Source of the DNA: a virus
Virus record (IMG/VR): IMGVR_UViG_3300009151_000033
Coordinates: 1 to 64,000 of that record
Length of the DNA stretch: 64,000 bases
Strand: one strand, 5' to 3'
Part shown: positions 34,161 to 41,720 of the stretch, piece after piece
Layout: every line of letters starts with the position of its first letter
Position numbering within the stretch: the first letter of the stretch is position 1
Notes under the pieces: generated by a model
Told to the model about the DNA's origin: nothing
The model's database searches: none
What the model saw: the letters and a program-made list of their open reading frames with translations, nothing else
Made by a program: the position numbers and the translations under genes

Positions 34161-34865
34161 TTATATTACATCTCCAAATGGATTTGTTACACTAAAATCA
34201 ACAAATTGCGTCGCAGCATTAACGAAATAGTCATTTTGTGCGGCAGGATCAGAAATTGAATTTATTTCAATTGGTTCACCATTTAATGTTTGCAATGAAA
34301 TTCCAGATATAGTTGTTAATACTGCGCCAGCTTCACTATATGTATTGGCAATAATATCGACGTCTGGAATTCCTGTATTAAGTTTTTCGCTATTATAATT
34401 AAAGCGTTCACATTTCATTTCATAATATTGCAATGATCCGGTTTGATAGAACGTAGATTCATGTTCGACGAATTTTATTTCAAACAAAGCGGAGGTCATG
34501 CCTAAATAAACAAGATCACCTTCATTTGGTCTAATTAAATTATATGGACTTCCGATATCTTCGCTAAATCTAGTCCGAGAAATACAAAATGTAATTTGAT
34601 CGGCCATTGTGATGCCAAATTTAGATAGCATGTCACCTTCGCCTTGATAGCCAGAAAAATTTTTGATATACATTTCTAAAGGAATGGCATGATCGAATTT
34701 TGATAGAGCATCAGCATTAAATAGTTGATCCAATGCAACATGAGTTCGAGGCAAATAATAAGCTTCCACTCCATACATTTTGATCATTTCTGTACTAAGA
34801 TCAGCCAAAAGCCTCTGTTCAGATGCCGATGAAAAATTGTTAAAAAAGAAATTTGTGGTAGGCAT
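34161..34865 (-). CDS. 14: Neck protein gp14
   Basis: Neck/head completion. 234 residues from ATG 34865 (AGGA seven bases upstream); a TTG precedes it directly. MYGVEAYYLPRTHVALDQLF and NEGDLVYLGMTSALFEI match T4 gp14 ([37 protein letters not shown]). Late promoter 28 bases upstream. Its usual neighbour gp13 is 6 kb away, beyond the plus-strand cassette. Confidence 0.92.
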   Translation of the reverse strand: MPTTNFFFNNFSSASEQRLLADLSTEMIKMYGVEAYYLPRTHVALDQLFNADALSKFDHAIPLEMYIKNFSGYQGEGDMLSKFGITMADQITFCISRTRFSEDIGSPYNLIRPNEGDLVYLGMTSALFEIKFVEHESTFYQTGSLQYYEMKCERFNYNSEKLNTGIPDVDIIANTYSEAGAVLTTISGISLQTLNGEPIEINSISDPAAQNDYFVNAATQFVDFSVTNPFGDVI

Positions 34866-34886
34866 CAAAAAATCCTATTTTTCTGG

Positions 34887-34915
34887 TTGCCTTATTTATA
34901 TGAAGGGTGTATGAT
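34887..34915 (+). promoter_or_regulatory. sigma70-like promoter (GGTTGCC class) for the sugar cassette
   Basis: T-run, GGTTGCC with -35 TTGCCT (34887-34892), 17-base spacer, -10 TATGAT (34910-34915). The first plus-strand gene starts 25 bases on. Its spacer contains the gene 14 late box on the other strand. Confidence 0.6.
34893..34900 (-). promoter_or_regulatory. Late promoter TATAAATA for gene 14
   Basis: Exact late consensus on the minus strand, 28 bases before the gp14 ATG, located inside the spacer of the plus-strand promoter. Confidence 0.75.
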
Positions 34916-34939
34916 TGGATATAAATCATGGAGAAAGCT

Positions 34940-35407
34940 ATGTTCCTTACGGTTCCTACGGATGGCTATTGGTTGAATGCCAAAGGTATTAATATTGTTT
35001 GTGAAAAATATAAAGCAAAGTATCTAGGTTATTTTGCAATGCCACGGAAAAACGGCAATTGGACTGAAGAACCTGTCGAATTATTTTACGTAGAAAATCC
35101 AGACCGGTCTCTTGGTCATTCAAATTATTTTGCAATGTATTATCAACGAAATTATGATGGGTCCAAAGGACCACTTTTGATAGCAAACGGTGAAAAGTGT
35201 TTTGACTCGCCATTATTGGGTGTTGTAGATCCTAAAGGCGAAGTTCATATTTCTAGATATCGGCATGATATGCATGGTATTCCAGGCGGGTTCATTGACG
35301 GTGGTCGAGATTACGTCCGACTCGGAGGAGATGCATGTAAGTATCCTAGAGTAGAAATCAATGTCGTCGATGGCGAATTTACATTTAATTTAAAGGAAAA
35401 TAATTAA
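34940..35407 (+). CDS. Hypothetical protein, 155 residues, first gene of the plus-strand cassette
   Basis: Start taken at ATG 34940 (MFLTVPTDGYWLN), which has GGAG six bases upstream; the ATG at 34928 has no such site. Aromatic- and Gly-rich with likely beta structure (YFAMYYQRNYDGSKGP; HDMHGIPGGFIDGGRDYVR). No family recognised. Its stop shares a base with the glutaredoxin start. Confidence 0.78.
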   Translation: MFLTVPTDGYWLNAKGINIVCEKYKAKYLGYFAMPRKNGNWTEEPVELFYVENPDRSLGHSNYFAMYYQRNYDGSKGPLLIANGEKCFDSPLLGVVDPKGEVHISRYRHDMHGIPGGFIDGGRDYVRLGGDACKYPRVEINVVDGEFTFNLKENN

Positions 35408-35652
35408 TGGCAGAACATTTTTATGTTTACGGTAGAACAGATTGCACATTTTGTAAGATGACAGAAACTTTATTGGCAGAATGTGACAAATCATACACAT
35501 ATTTTAATTTAGGCGAACATTTTACTCGCGATGAACTTTTAGAAAAGTTTCCTGACGCAAAAACATATCCACAAATAGTTGTTCATAATTCTGGTCATGA
35601 AACTTATATCGGCGGATTCACACAATTAGAGGAATATATCGATGGACAATGA
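35407..35652 (+). CDS. Glutaredoxin-like thiol-disulfide oxidoreductase
   Basis: 81 residues, the length of a single glutaredoxin domain. Active site CTFC at residues 13-16 after the FYVYGRTD strand, cis-Pro in KTYPQIVV, and GGFTQLEEYI at the C-terminus as in glutaredoxins (GGxxxL). It could reduce ribonucleotide reductase, as T4 NrdC/NrdH do; the reductase is not in this window. Confidence 0.9.
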   Translation: MAEHFYVYGRTDCTFCKMTETLLAECDKSYTYFNLGEHFTRDELLEKFPDAKTYPQIVVHNSGHETYIGGFTQLEEYIDGQ

Positions 35653-35932
35653 AGTAGATAATACACAAGAAGTACAACTTAAGGCATGGTTAGATGGACT
35701 TTTACATGAAGGTACCGTCGTAATTGAATTCGAAAAGAAAGATGGCACCACCCGTCGGATGTATTGCACGTTGAACAATCAATATATTACTGAAAATTAC
35801 GTGGCTCCGGAAAAGAAAACCGAAAGAACAAAAGTTCCTTCTGTTGGTGTAATCTCTGTATTTGACACAGAAATCAATGAATGGCGTTCGATCCGAGTCG
35901 ATTCAATTCTTTCAATTGAGTTTGGTCTATGA
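35642..35932 (+). CDS. WYL_2/DUF2693-like small SH3-fold protein
   Basis: 96 residues. Pattern L.EG.VVIEFEKKDGTTRRMYCTLN, then ..ISVFDTEINEWRSIRVDSILSIE matches phage proteins of the DUF2693 (WYL_2) type, which are predicted SH3-like barrels. Function unknown. Overlaps the glutaredoxin gene by 11 bases and the next start by 4 (ATGA). Confidence 0.75.
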   Translation: MDNEVDNTQEVQLKAWLDGLLHEGTVVIEFEKKDGTTRRMYCTLNNQYITENYVAPEKKTERTKVPSVGVISVFDTEINEWRSIRVDSILSIEFGL

Positions 35933-36099
35933 GACATGAGTTAACTGGGTGGCAATATTTTACCGCGTGGGTTGCAAAAACTTTAATGGAAATTGCGTTT
36001 AAAATTAATAGTCTTGCTGCTTTGTCGCTGGCACTACAAGTCGCAGAAGGTTATAATACGCTATTAATGGAAGAAATAGAATTTAAGGAAGAAGAATGA
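35929..36099 (+). CDS. Small helical protein, 56 residues
   Basis: ATG at 35929 overlaps the previous stop, and its TGA overlaps the epimerase ATG at 36096. Sequence starts MRHELTGWQYFTAWVAKT and ends EEIEFKEEE; the middle is an Ala/Leu-rich helix. Not recognised. Reality is supported by exact 4-base overlaps on both sides. Confidence 0.7.
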   Translation: MRHELTGWQYFTAWVAKTLMEIAFKINSLAALSLALQVAEGYNTLLMEEIEFKEEE

Positions 36100-37037
36100 A
36101 TATTATAATCACCGGGCATAAAGGATATATTGGTTCTGTACTTAAGAAGTATTTGGAAGGATTTGGATACCAAGTATATGGATTGGATCTTCGTGACGTT
36201 CCCAGTAATGACTATACCGGCATTCGTCGATTACTTACTTCAATGCCGAATGAAATTCATGGTATTGTACATCTAGGCGCACACAGTCTTTTAGGACCGT
36301 CAGTAAAAGATCCATTATCATATTATGATAATAATGTGGTAGGATCTACTTCCATGCTGAAAGCTTTGATTGGCAGTGGATGGAAAGGCAAATTTATTTT
36401 TGCTTCTTCGGCTGCTGTATATGGCAATCGCAGATGTAAAATTAATGAGTATGACAAAAAAGATCCGATTAATCCATATGGAAAAACAAAATTGCATTTT
36501 GAGCATATTTTACAAGATGCATTCGAGGCATACGGATTCCAATCAACTTCATTTAGATTTTTTAATGTTTGCGGGGCCGACAATAAAAACAATACAGGAC
36601 AATCGGCAGACCAACCTCATATTATCACATCTATGTGTCGTGCGGCAGTTGCTGGTAAAAATTTCACGATCAATGGTCAAAAATATGAAACGTTTGACGG
36701 AACCTGTGTTCGAGATTATATCCATGTGTTGGATGTATGTCGGGCCATTTTGTCGGAATTACTGGCAGGAAATTATGGTGCGGAAGCATACAATCTAAGT
36801 ACTGGTGTAGGAACGTCAAACATAGATTTATTTTTGACGTTCAAAGAAGTAACAGGCGCAAAAATCGATTTCAATATTGGTCCATATCGACCTGGTGATC
36901 CTGATATTTTGATAGGATCAAACACAAAATTCAAAAACAGAGATTTGAAATTTTTGGCACATTACAGTGAGTCGTCGTATATCGATAATATCATTGAAAG
37001 TGCATGGAAATATTATAAGGATAATAATAATGACTAA
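36096..37037 (+). CDS. NAD-dependent sugar epimerase/dehydratase (extended SDR)
   Basis: 313 residues. Rossmann GHKGYIG (residues 7-13), FASSAAVYG with the catalytic Ser near 104-105, and YGKTK (Tyr128-Lys132), the SDR triad. Closest in style to UDP-hexose 4-epimerases (GalE), but heptose epimerases and dehydratases share these motifs, so the substrate is open. Neighbours are heptose genes and glycosyltransferases. Confidence 0.9.
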   Translation: MNIIITGHKGYIGSVLKKYLEGFGYQVYGLDLRDVPSNDYTGIRRLLTSMPNEIHGIVHLGAHSLLGPSVKDPLSYYDNNVVGSTSMLKALIGSGWKGKFIFASSAAVYGNRRCKINEYDKKDPINPYGKTKLHFEHILQDAFEAYGFQSTSFRFFNVCGADNKNNTGQSADQPHIITSMCRAAVAGKNFTINGQKYETFDGTCVRDYIHVLDVCRAILSELLAGNYGAEAYNLSTGVGTSNIDLFLTFKEVTGAKIDFNIGPYRPGDPDILIGSNTKFKNRDLKFLAHYSESSYIDNIIESAWKYYKDNNND

Positions 37038-38052
37038 AAAGAAAGAAGAATACGTTGCATGGCAACGTAACGAATTGAATAAAAATTCTATGGGTGGCTC
37101 TGAACAAATGATGGAAGGCATCGTTTCTAGAGTTGATCAAGAATTAATTCAGCATTTTCAATTAATTTCAAGTAGGGTTAGACATTTACGAGAAGATAAA
37201 ATTAGAATATATCATGTACATGATCTTCCTGGTGATCCGGAAACGGAACATCTAAAAGATGTCAATTTGAGAAATCGTTTCCATAAGACCGTGTACTGCG
37301 GACATTGGCAAATGAATGCATACCAAATGACCCATGGTGTTCCTCATGACACAAAGTCAACTGTCATTGAGACGGCTATTGTTCCATTTCCACATGTAAC
37401 AAAGCCAAACGATGGTATCATCCGGTTTGTCTATACCTCCACTCCCCAACGGGGTCTGGAGCTTCTAGTTCCTGTATTCGAAGAACTATGCAAGCACCAC
37501 GATAACCTACAACTGGACGTATTTTCTTCATTTAAAATTTATGGATGGGAACAAAGAGATGCTGATTATGAGCCTTTGTATGAACGTTGCAGACAACATC
37601 CGAAAATCAATTATCATGGGTTTGCTACAAATGAAGTGGTCAGAGAAACCGTCAAGAATGCTCATGTTTTTGCTTATCCGTCTATTTGGATGGAATGCAA
37701 TTCGCGCTCATTAATCGAAGCAATGTCCGCAGGTTGTCTTTGTATTCACCCAAATTATGCAGGTCTGGCAGATACTGCCGGAGGATTGACTGCAATGTAT
37801 CAATGGGATGGAAATAGAAATATCAATGCCAGTATATTTTACGGAATGATGAACGAAGCCATCCACACAGTCAATGAAGAAAATATGCAAAATTATCTTA
37901 AGTTCGTAAAAATGTATGCGGACCAAAGGTATAATTGGACAAAAATTACTGCACAGTGGACAAATCTGTTGCAAGGATTATTGAGAGAGTATGAAGGCAA
38001 GTCCCTTGCTCTTCCTAAACAAGTTGTCACGTTCAATACAGGAACGAGATGA
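37030..38052 (+). CDS. GT-B (GT4-like) glycosyltransferase
   Basis: 340 residues from ATG 37030, overlapping the epimerase end by 8 bases. FVYTSTPQRGLELLVPVFEEL is the start of the C-terminal GT-B domain, and AYPSIWMECNSRSLIEAMSAGCLCI has the E-x7-E donor-binding motif (E...S.IEAM.AGC) of family 4. The N-terminal domain is short, with GGSEQMM as a phosphate-loop-like segment. It would transfer a sugar from a nucleotide donor; acceptor unknown. Confidence 0.88.
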   Translation: MTKKKEEYVAWQRNELNKNSMGGSEQMMEGIVSRVDQELIQHFQLISSRVRHLREDKIRIYHVHDLPGDPETEHLKDVNLRNRFHKTVYCGHWQMNAYQMTHGVPHDTKSTVIETAIVPFPHVTKPNDGIIRFVYTSTPQRGLELLVPVFEELCKHHDNLQLDVFSSFKIYGWEQRDADYEPLYERCRQHPKINYHGFATNEVVRETVKNAHVFAYPSIWMECNSRSLIEAMSAGCLCIHPNYAGLADTAGGLTAMYQWDGNRNINASIFYGMMNEAIHTVNEENMQNYLKFVKMYADQRYNWTKITAQWTNLLQGLLREYEGKSLALPKQVVTFNTGTR

Positions 38053-38264
38053 TGTTCGAAGATACAGCAAATGTTATACAAACATCATACTTATCTCCAT
38101 GGAAAACTGTGGACTTGCGACCAGTTAAACTTCGTTGGTATTATCAAATGGGAAAAATGCCAGTATTACAATATGGGTATATTGTAACCGATTCTCACGG
38201 GAGTCATTTAGAATGGGCAAACGTTGAGATTGAATATGAACCAGGATATATAAAAGTACTATGA
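38049..38264 (+). CDS. Hypothetical protein, 71 residues
   Basis: ATG 38049 (or the next codon, also ATG) overlaps the previous stop; its stop overlaps the HddA-like start. Aromatic-rich with alternating strands (KLRWYYQMGKMPVLQYGYI; LEWANVEIEYEPGYIKVL), suggesting a small beta protein. No family recognised. Confidence 0.7.
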   Translation: MMFEDTANVIQTSYLSPWKTVDLRPVKLRWYYQMGKMPVLQYGYIVTDSHGSHLEWANVEIEYEPGYIKVL

Positions 38265-39262
38265 TTGTAGCAAAAACACCTTTACGGATTAGTTTTTTCG
38301 GTGGCGGATCTGACGTTGCTGAATTTTATAATGTATTTGGTGGTGCAGTTTTATCGACCTCTATCGATAAGTATATGCATACTGTGATTAATCCTACACC
38401 AAATCAACACCTAAAATTAACCTATTCAAAAGTGGAGGTTGTAGAAAATGCTAAAGACCTTGACCATGAATTGGCCAGGGAAATTCTCAAACACTTTAAA
38501 ATCAAATCCAATATGGAAATTGGTTCATTCGCCGATATTCCTACGGTTGGTACAGGACTTGGGTCTTCTTCTACATATGCTGTAGGATTGATCAATGCAT
38601 TATCGACATTTAAAAATCAACCAATGAATCGATATGATATCGCAGAGTTGGCGTGCAAAATGGAAATCGAAAAATGCAAAAGTCCAATTGGTAAACAAGA
38701 TCAATATGCTGCATCTTTTGGTGGGTTGAATGTTATTGAGTTTAATTTTGGTCGAGTTAATGTGAAACCTCTATCGGTTCCAAACACAACAATCAAAAAA
38801 CTTGATGATAATTTGGTGATGTATTATACCGGTCGTACCCGAAAGGCAAATGACATTTTGAAAGTTCAAAATTCTATACAAAATATTTCCAGCGACAAAT
38901 ACACAAAATTGTTAGATTCTATGGTCGAACAAGTTTATTTTGCTAGAGATATGTTGTATAATGAACAAATTGATGGCATTGGTCCATTATTGGATGAAGC
39001 ATGGCATAAAAAAAGAGAATTGGCTTCTGGGATTTCAGATCCTGATCTAGATGACATTTATGATTATGCTAGGACACATGGAGTGACCGGCGGCAAAATT
39101 CTTGGTGCCGGCGGCGGAGGATATTTCTTGTTTTATTGTCAAAAACACAATCAACAAGAATTAAAAAAGAAAATGGAAGAGCGGGGACTCAAAGAGTTCC
39201 GTTTTAACTTTGTAGATAAAGGAACTGAAATTGTATATAACTCCACGAGATTACGCGGCTAG
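38261..39262 (+). CDS. hddA: D-glycero-D-manno-heptose 7-phosphate kinase-like (HddA, GHMP family)
   Basis: 333 residues. GHMP motif 1 TPLRISFFGGGSD (residues 6-18), motif 2 VGTGLGSSSTYAVG (96-109), motif 3 GGKILGAGGGGYFLF (about 275-289). KSPIGKQDQYAASFGG is the signature region of the heptose/fucose kinase subgroup. HddA makes heptose 1,7-bisphosphate in GDP-heptose synthesis. Together with the isomerase downstream, this supports a heptose pathway rather than fucose. Confidence 0.9.
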   Translation: MIVAKTPLRISFFGGGSDVAEFYNVFGGAVLSTSIDKYMHTVINPTPNQHLKLTYSKVEVVENAKDLDHELAREILKHFKIKSNMEIGSFADIPTVGTGLGSSSTYAVGLINALSTFKNQPMNRYDIAELACKMEIEKCKSPIGKQDQYAASFGGLNVIEFNFGRVNVKPLSVPNTTIKKLDDNLVMYYTGRTRKANDILKVQNSIQNISSDKYTKLLDSMVEQVYFARDMLYNEQIDGIGPLLDEAWHKKRELASGISDPDLDDIYDYARTHGVTGGKILGAGGGGYFLFYCQKHNQQELKKKMEERGLKEFRFNFVDKGTEIVYNSTRLRG

Positions 39263-39821
39263 AGTTGCAAAAGTCTTTGATGACATAGACCTATTCATTG
39301 GAATTAATAATGCATCTTGGTTAATTGAAAATACGATAAAATCAAACAGGCACATATATGTGTGTGGTAACGGAGGTTCCGCTGCTATTGCCAATCATTT
39401 GGTTTGTGATTGTCAAAAAGGCATTTCAACAAATACAAATTTGTGTCCTAAGATTGTATCTTTATCATCAAATGTTCCTATTATTACCGCGATTGCTAAT
39501 GATATTGGATATGAAGAAGTATTTTCGCATCAACTTAATAATTATCTAAACGAAATGGATTTAGTGATTACTATTTCTTCCAGTGGAAATTCTCCTAATA
39601 TTAAAAAAGCAATACAAACTGCACATAACCATAATGTGCCTGTAATATCTTTTTGTGGATTTGATGGAGGAGCGTCTCTTGAATCTGAAGTTACCGTGCA
39701 TGTAAAAGAAAATAATTATGGAATCGTGGAAGACTGCCACCAAATGATTATGCATATGATCGCGCAAAATATTCGTCACAAAAATTTATTGCCGGATGTG
39801 AAGAATCCATACCCGTTTTAA
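39231..39821 (+). CDS. gmhA: Sedoheptulose 7-phosphate isomerase-like (GmhA, SIS domain)
   Basis: 196 residues. SIS-domain sugar-phosphate motifs: VCGNGGSAAIANH (residues 44-56) and ITISSSGNSPNIKKAI; C-terminal EDCHQMIMHMI contains the Glu/His typical of GmhA. First step from sedoheptulose 7-phosphate to heptose 7-phosphate. The start is TTG at 39231, preceded by AAAGGA with a 7-base gap and overlapping hddA by 32 bases; no ATG occurs near. Confidence 0.9.
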   Translation: MYITPRDYAARVAKVFDDIDLFIGINNASWLIENTIKSNRHIYVCGNGGSAAIANHLVCDCQKGISTNTNLCPKIVSLSSNVPIITAIANDIGYEEVFSHQLNNYLNEMDLVITISSSGNSPNIKKAIQTAHNHNVPVISFCGFDGGASLESEVTVHVKENNYGIVEDCHQMIMHMIAQNIRHKNLLPDVKNPYPF

Positions 39822-39822
39822 C

Positions 39823-39830
39823 CATAAATA
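39823..39830 (+). promoter_or_regulatory. Late promoter box CATAAATA for the last cassette gene
   Basis: One mismatch to the late consensus, 25 bases before ATG 39856. A 7-bp hairpin GATCCGC/GCGGATC (39831-39837 and 39849-39855) follows, holding the AAGGAG ribosome site in its loop. Confidence 0.55.
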
Positions 39831-39855
39831 GATCCGCCAGCAAGGAGAGCGGATC

Positions 39856-40953
39856 ATGAAACGTGTATTATTTATTTTAAAATACAGAGAAAGCGATTAT
39901 GGAACTTATAATAATCCTACACTCGAAACAAAAGATTGGGCATATACAAAAGGTCTATCTAGCGGATTATTGAATTCAGCTAAATTTGTGTGTAACATGT
40001 TGTATGAAAATCTCGGTTACGAATCAAAATTAGTACAAGTCCATGATAACAATGACATTGATCGCGAAGTAAATTTATATCAACCAACACACGTAATTAT
40101 TGAAGCATATTGGGTTGTTCCTGAAAAATTTGATATTCTAACGAAATTACATCCTAATGTAATCTGGATCATTAGAAATCACAGCAATACTCCTTTCCTT
40201 GCCAATGAAGGTATTGCATTTGGTTGGTCGTTACAATACCTTCAATATCCAAATGTTCACGTTTCTTGTAATCATCCTAAAGCTTTGCGTGAACTTAGAT
40301 TATTGGCGTGGAAAACATATCCATTTTGGGATAGAGAATTCGTAGAACGAAAAATAAATTATCTTCCGAATTATTACCCCTTGAATGTTAGAAAAAAAAC
40401 ACCATATCCTAAAAACAAAGATACACTCGACATTGGTTGTTTTGGTGCAATCCGTCCTTTAAAAAATCATATCACACAAGCTATTGCTGCAATAGAATTT
40501 GCACACAAAAAGAAAAAAAAGTTACGTTTCCACATTAATGGAAATCGACTCGAAGGAAATGGACAACCTATTCTCAAGAATTTAAGAGAAATATTTGATC
40601 ACGTCAAGGACTGTGAATTAATAGAACATCCTTGGATGCAACACGAAGATTTTTTGTTGTTAGTTCGTAGTATGGATATAGGAATGCAAGTTTCTTTTTC
40701 TGAAACTTTTAACATTGTGGCGGCCGATTTTATTAATTGTGATGTTCCAATTGTTACTTGTCCTGAAATAGATTGGTCAAATAAAACATTATGGGCAGAT
40801 CCAACAGACAGCAAATCTATTGTTTCGGCATTAGATCGTGCATTTTGGTATGACAAACACATCAATTTTTATTGTCCGCATGTTAGCGGCATATGCAAGT
40901 ATAACAGACGTAGCATGATCGATTGGGATTATGTTCTAAGATTAGAACATTAA
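39856..40953 (+). CDS. GT-B glycosyltransferase-like protein
   Basis: 365 residues. GCFGAIRPLKNHITQAIAAIEFA is the beginning of a GT-B C-terminal domain and GMQVSFSETFNIVAADFINCDVPIV the donor-site E-containing segment (SETFN...D.. ...P). N-terminal domain begins KRVLFILKYRESDYG. SD AAGGAG. Its stop overlaps the convergent gene 13 stop by 3 bases, ending the cassette exactly at the core genes. Confidence 0.82.
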   Translation: MKRVLFILKYRESDYGTYNNPTLETKDWAYTKGLSSGLLNSAKFVCNMLYENLGYESKLVQVHDNNDIDREVNLYQPTHVIIEAYWVVPEKFDILTKLHPNVIWIIRNHSNTPFLANEGIAFGWSLQYLQYPNVHVSCNHPKALRELRLLAWKTYPFWDREFVERKINYLPNYYPLNVRKKTPYPKNKDTLDIGCFGAIRPLKNHITQAIAAIEFAHKKKKKLRFHINGNRLEGNGQPILKNLREIFDHVKDCELIEHPWMQHEDFLLLVRSMDIGMQVSFSETFNIVAADFINCDVPIVTCPEIDWSNKTLWADPTDSKSIVSALDRAFWYDKHINFYCPHVSGICKYNRRSMIDWDYVLRLEH

Positions 40954-41693
40954 CCCATAAAGAATCCAGGGGGAAGAGAATAGGTTGTCCTAATTTCTTC
41001 CTCTAATTTTTCTTTTTCCGATAAAGCAGTTTGCATAATATTTACGGCGTTAAATTTGGTTCCGCCTGGTAAACTTACTTCAGTATATTTTGACAAATTT
41101 TCTGCCCACTGTTGTTTTACCAGCGCGGCCGCATATCTTTGTAGCCATCTGTCCGACCAAACATCAGCATATACATCAGGATCGACTATTCCGTACGCTT
41201 CAATAATTAAATATTGTCCGGCATTAACTTTTGTCCAATCCATGTCTATATAACATCTACCAGAATGTCTCTCGAACCTAATTGGTTGGTTGCCAACCAA
41301 TAGCTGTTCTAAGAATTGGATATGCTGCATGGCCATGTAATATGGCACCATCGTTGTTGCAGTTAAATCATATAGATCATTCAATGCAATTTGATATCTA
41401 ATATTAAAAAGATTATTTGTTGATAATGATTGTCCTACAGGAAAAATAGAAACCGCCCCAATAATATTTGCAGGCAAAGTAATATACTTATTTGTTTGGT
41501 CGGTTATTGTAATCGGGCCATACTTGTAATATTGTTTTGTTTGTCCGTCGTAATGGAAATCATGCCAATAACTAAGAGCTTCGTCAATCCTGTCATCGAC
41601 TTGATCGTCATCTACGTTAATTTCAATTACAGGTGCACCAATTCTTCTTAATACATTAGCCTTGAACTGTGCTCTTGTTATTGGTGTAGACAT
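40950..41693 (-). CDS. 13: Neck protein gp13
   Basis: Head completion/neck protein. 247 residues (T4 309). RAQFKANVLRRIGAPVIEINVDDDQVDDRIDEALSYW is the conserved N-terminal block of T4-like gp13, and NAVNIMQTALSEKEKLEEEI a conserved C-terminal helix. Contains a perfect 9-bp inverted repeat in coding sequence (ATTGGTTGG / CCAACCAAT near 41280). Confidence 0.9.
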   Translation of the reverse strand: MSTPITRAQFKANVLRRIGAPVIEINVDDDQVDDRIDEALSYWHDFHYDGQTKQYYKYGPITITDQTNKYITLPANIIGAVSIFPVGQSLSTNNLFNIRYQIALNDLYDLTATTMVPYYMAMQHIQFLEQLLVGNQPIRFERHSGRCYIDMDWTKVNAGQYLIIEAYGIVDPDVYADVWSDRWLQRYAAALVKQQWAENLSKYTEVSLPGGTKFNAVNIMQTALSEKEKLEEEIRTTYSLPPGFFMG

Positions 41694-41712
41694 TCTATTC
41701 TCCTTTTTTGGT

Positions 41713-41720
41713 TATTTATG
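41713..41720 (-). promoter_or_regulatory. Late promoter box CATAAATA for gene 13
   Basis: One mismatch to TATAAATA; 20 bases upstream of the gp13 ATG, at the very end of the fibre gene. Confidence 0.6.

Noticed and set aside
41280-41302. Inverted repeat in gene 13 resembling the 17828 repeat
   Set aside because: Shares GGTTGCC but has no -10 box at 16-18 bases and lies in conserved coding sequence; kept only as a note in the gene 13 entry.
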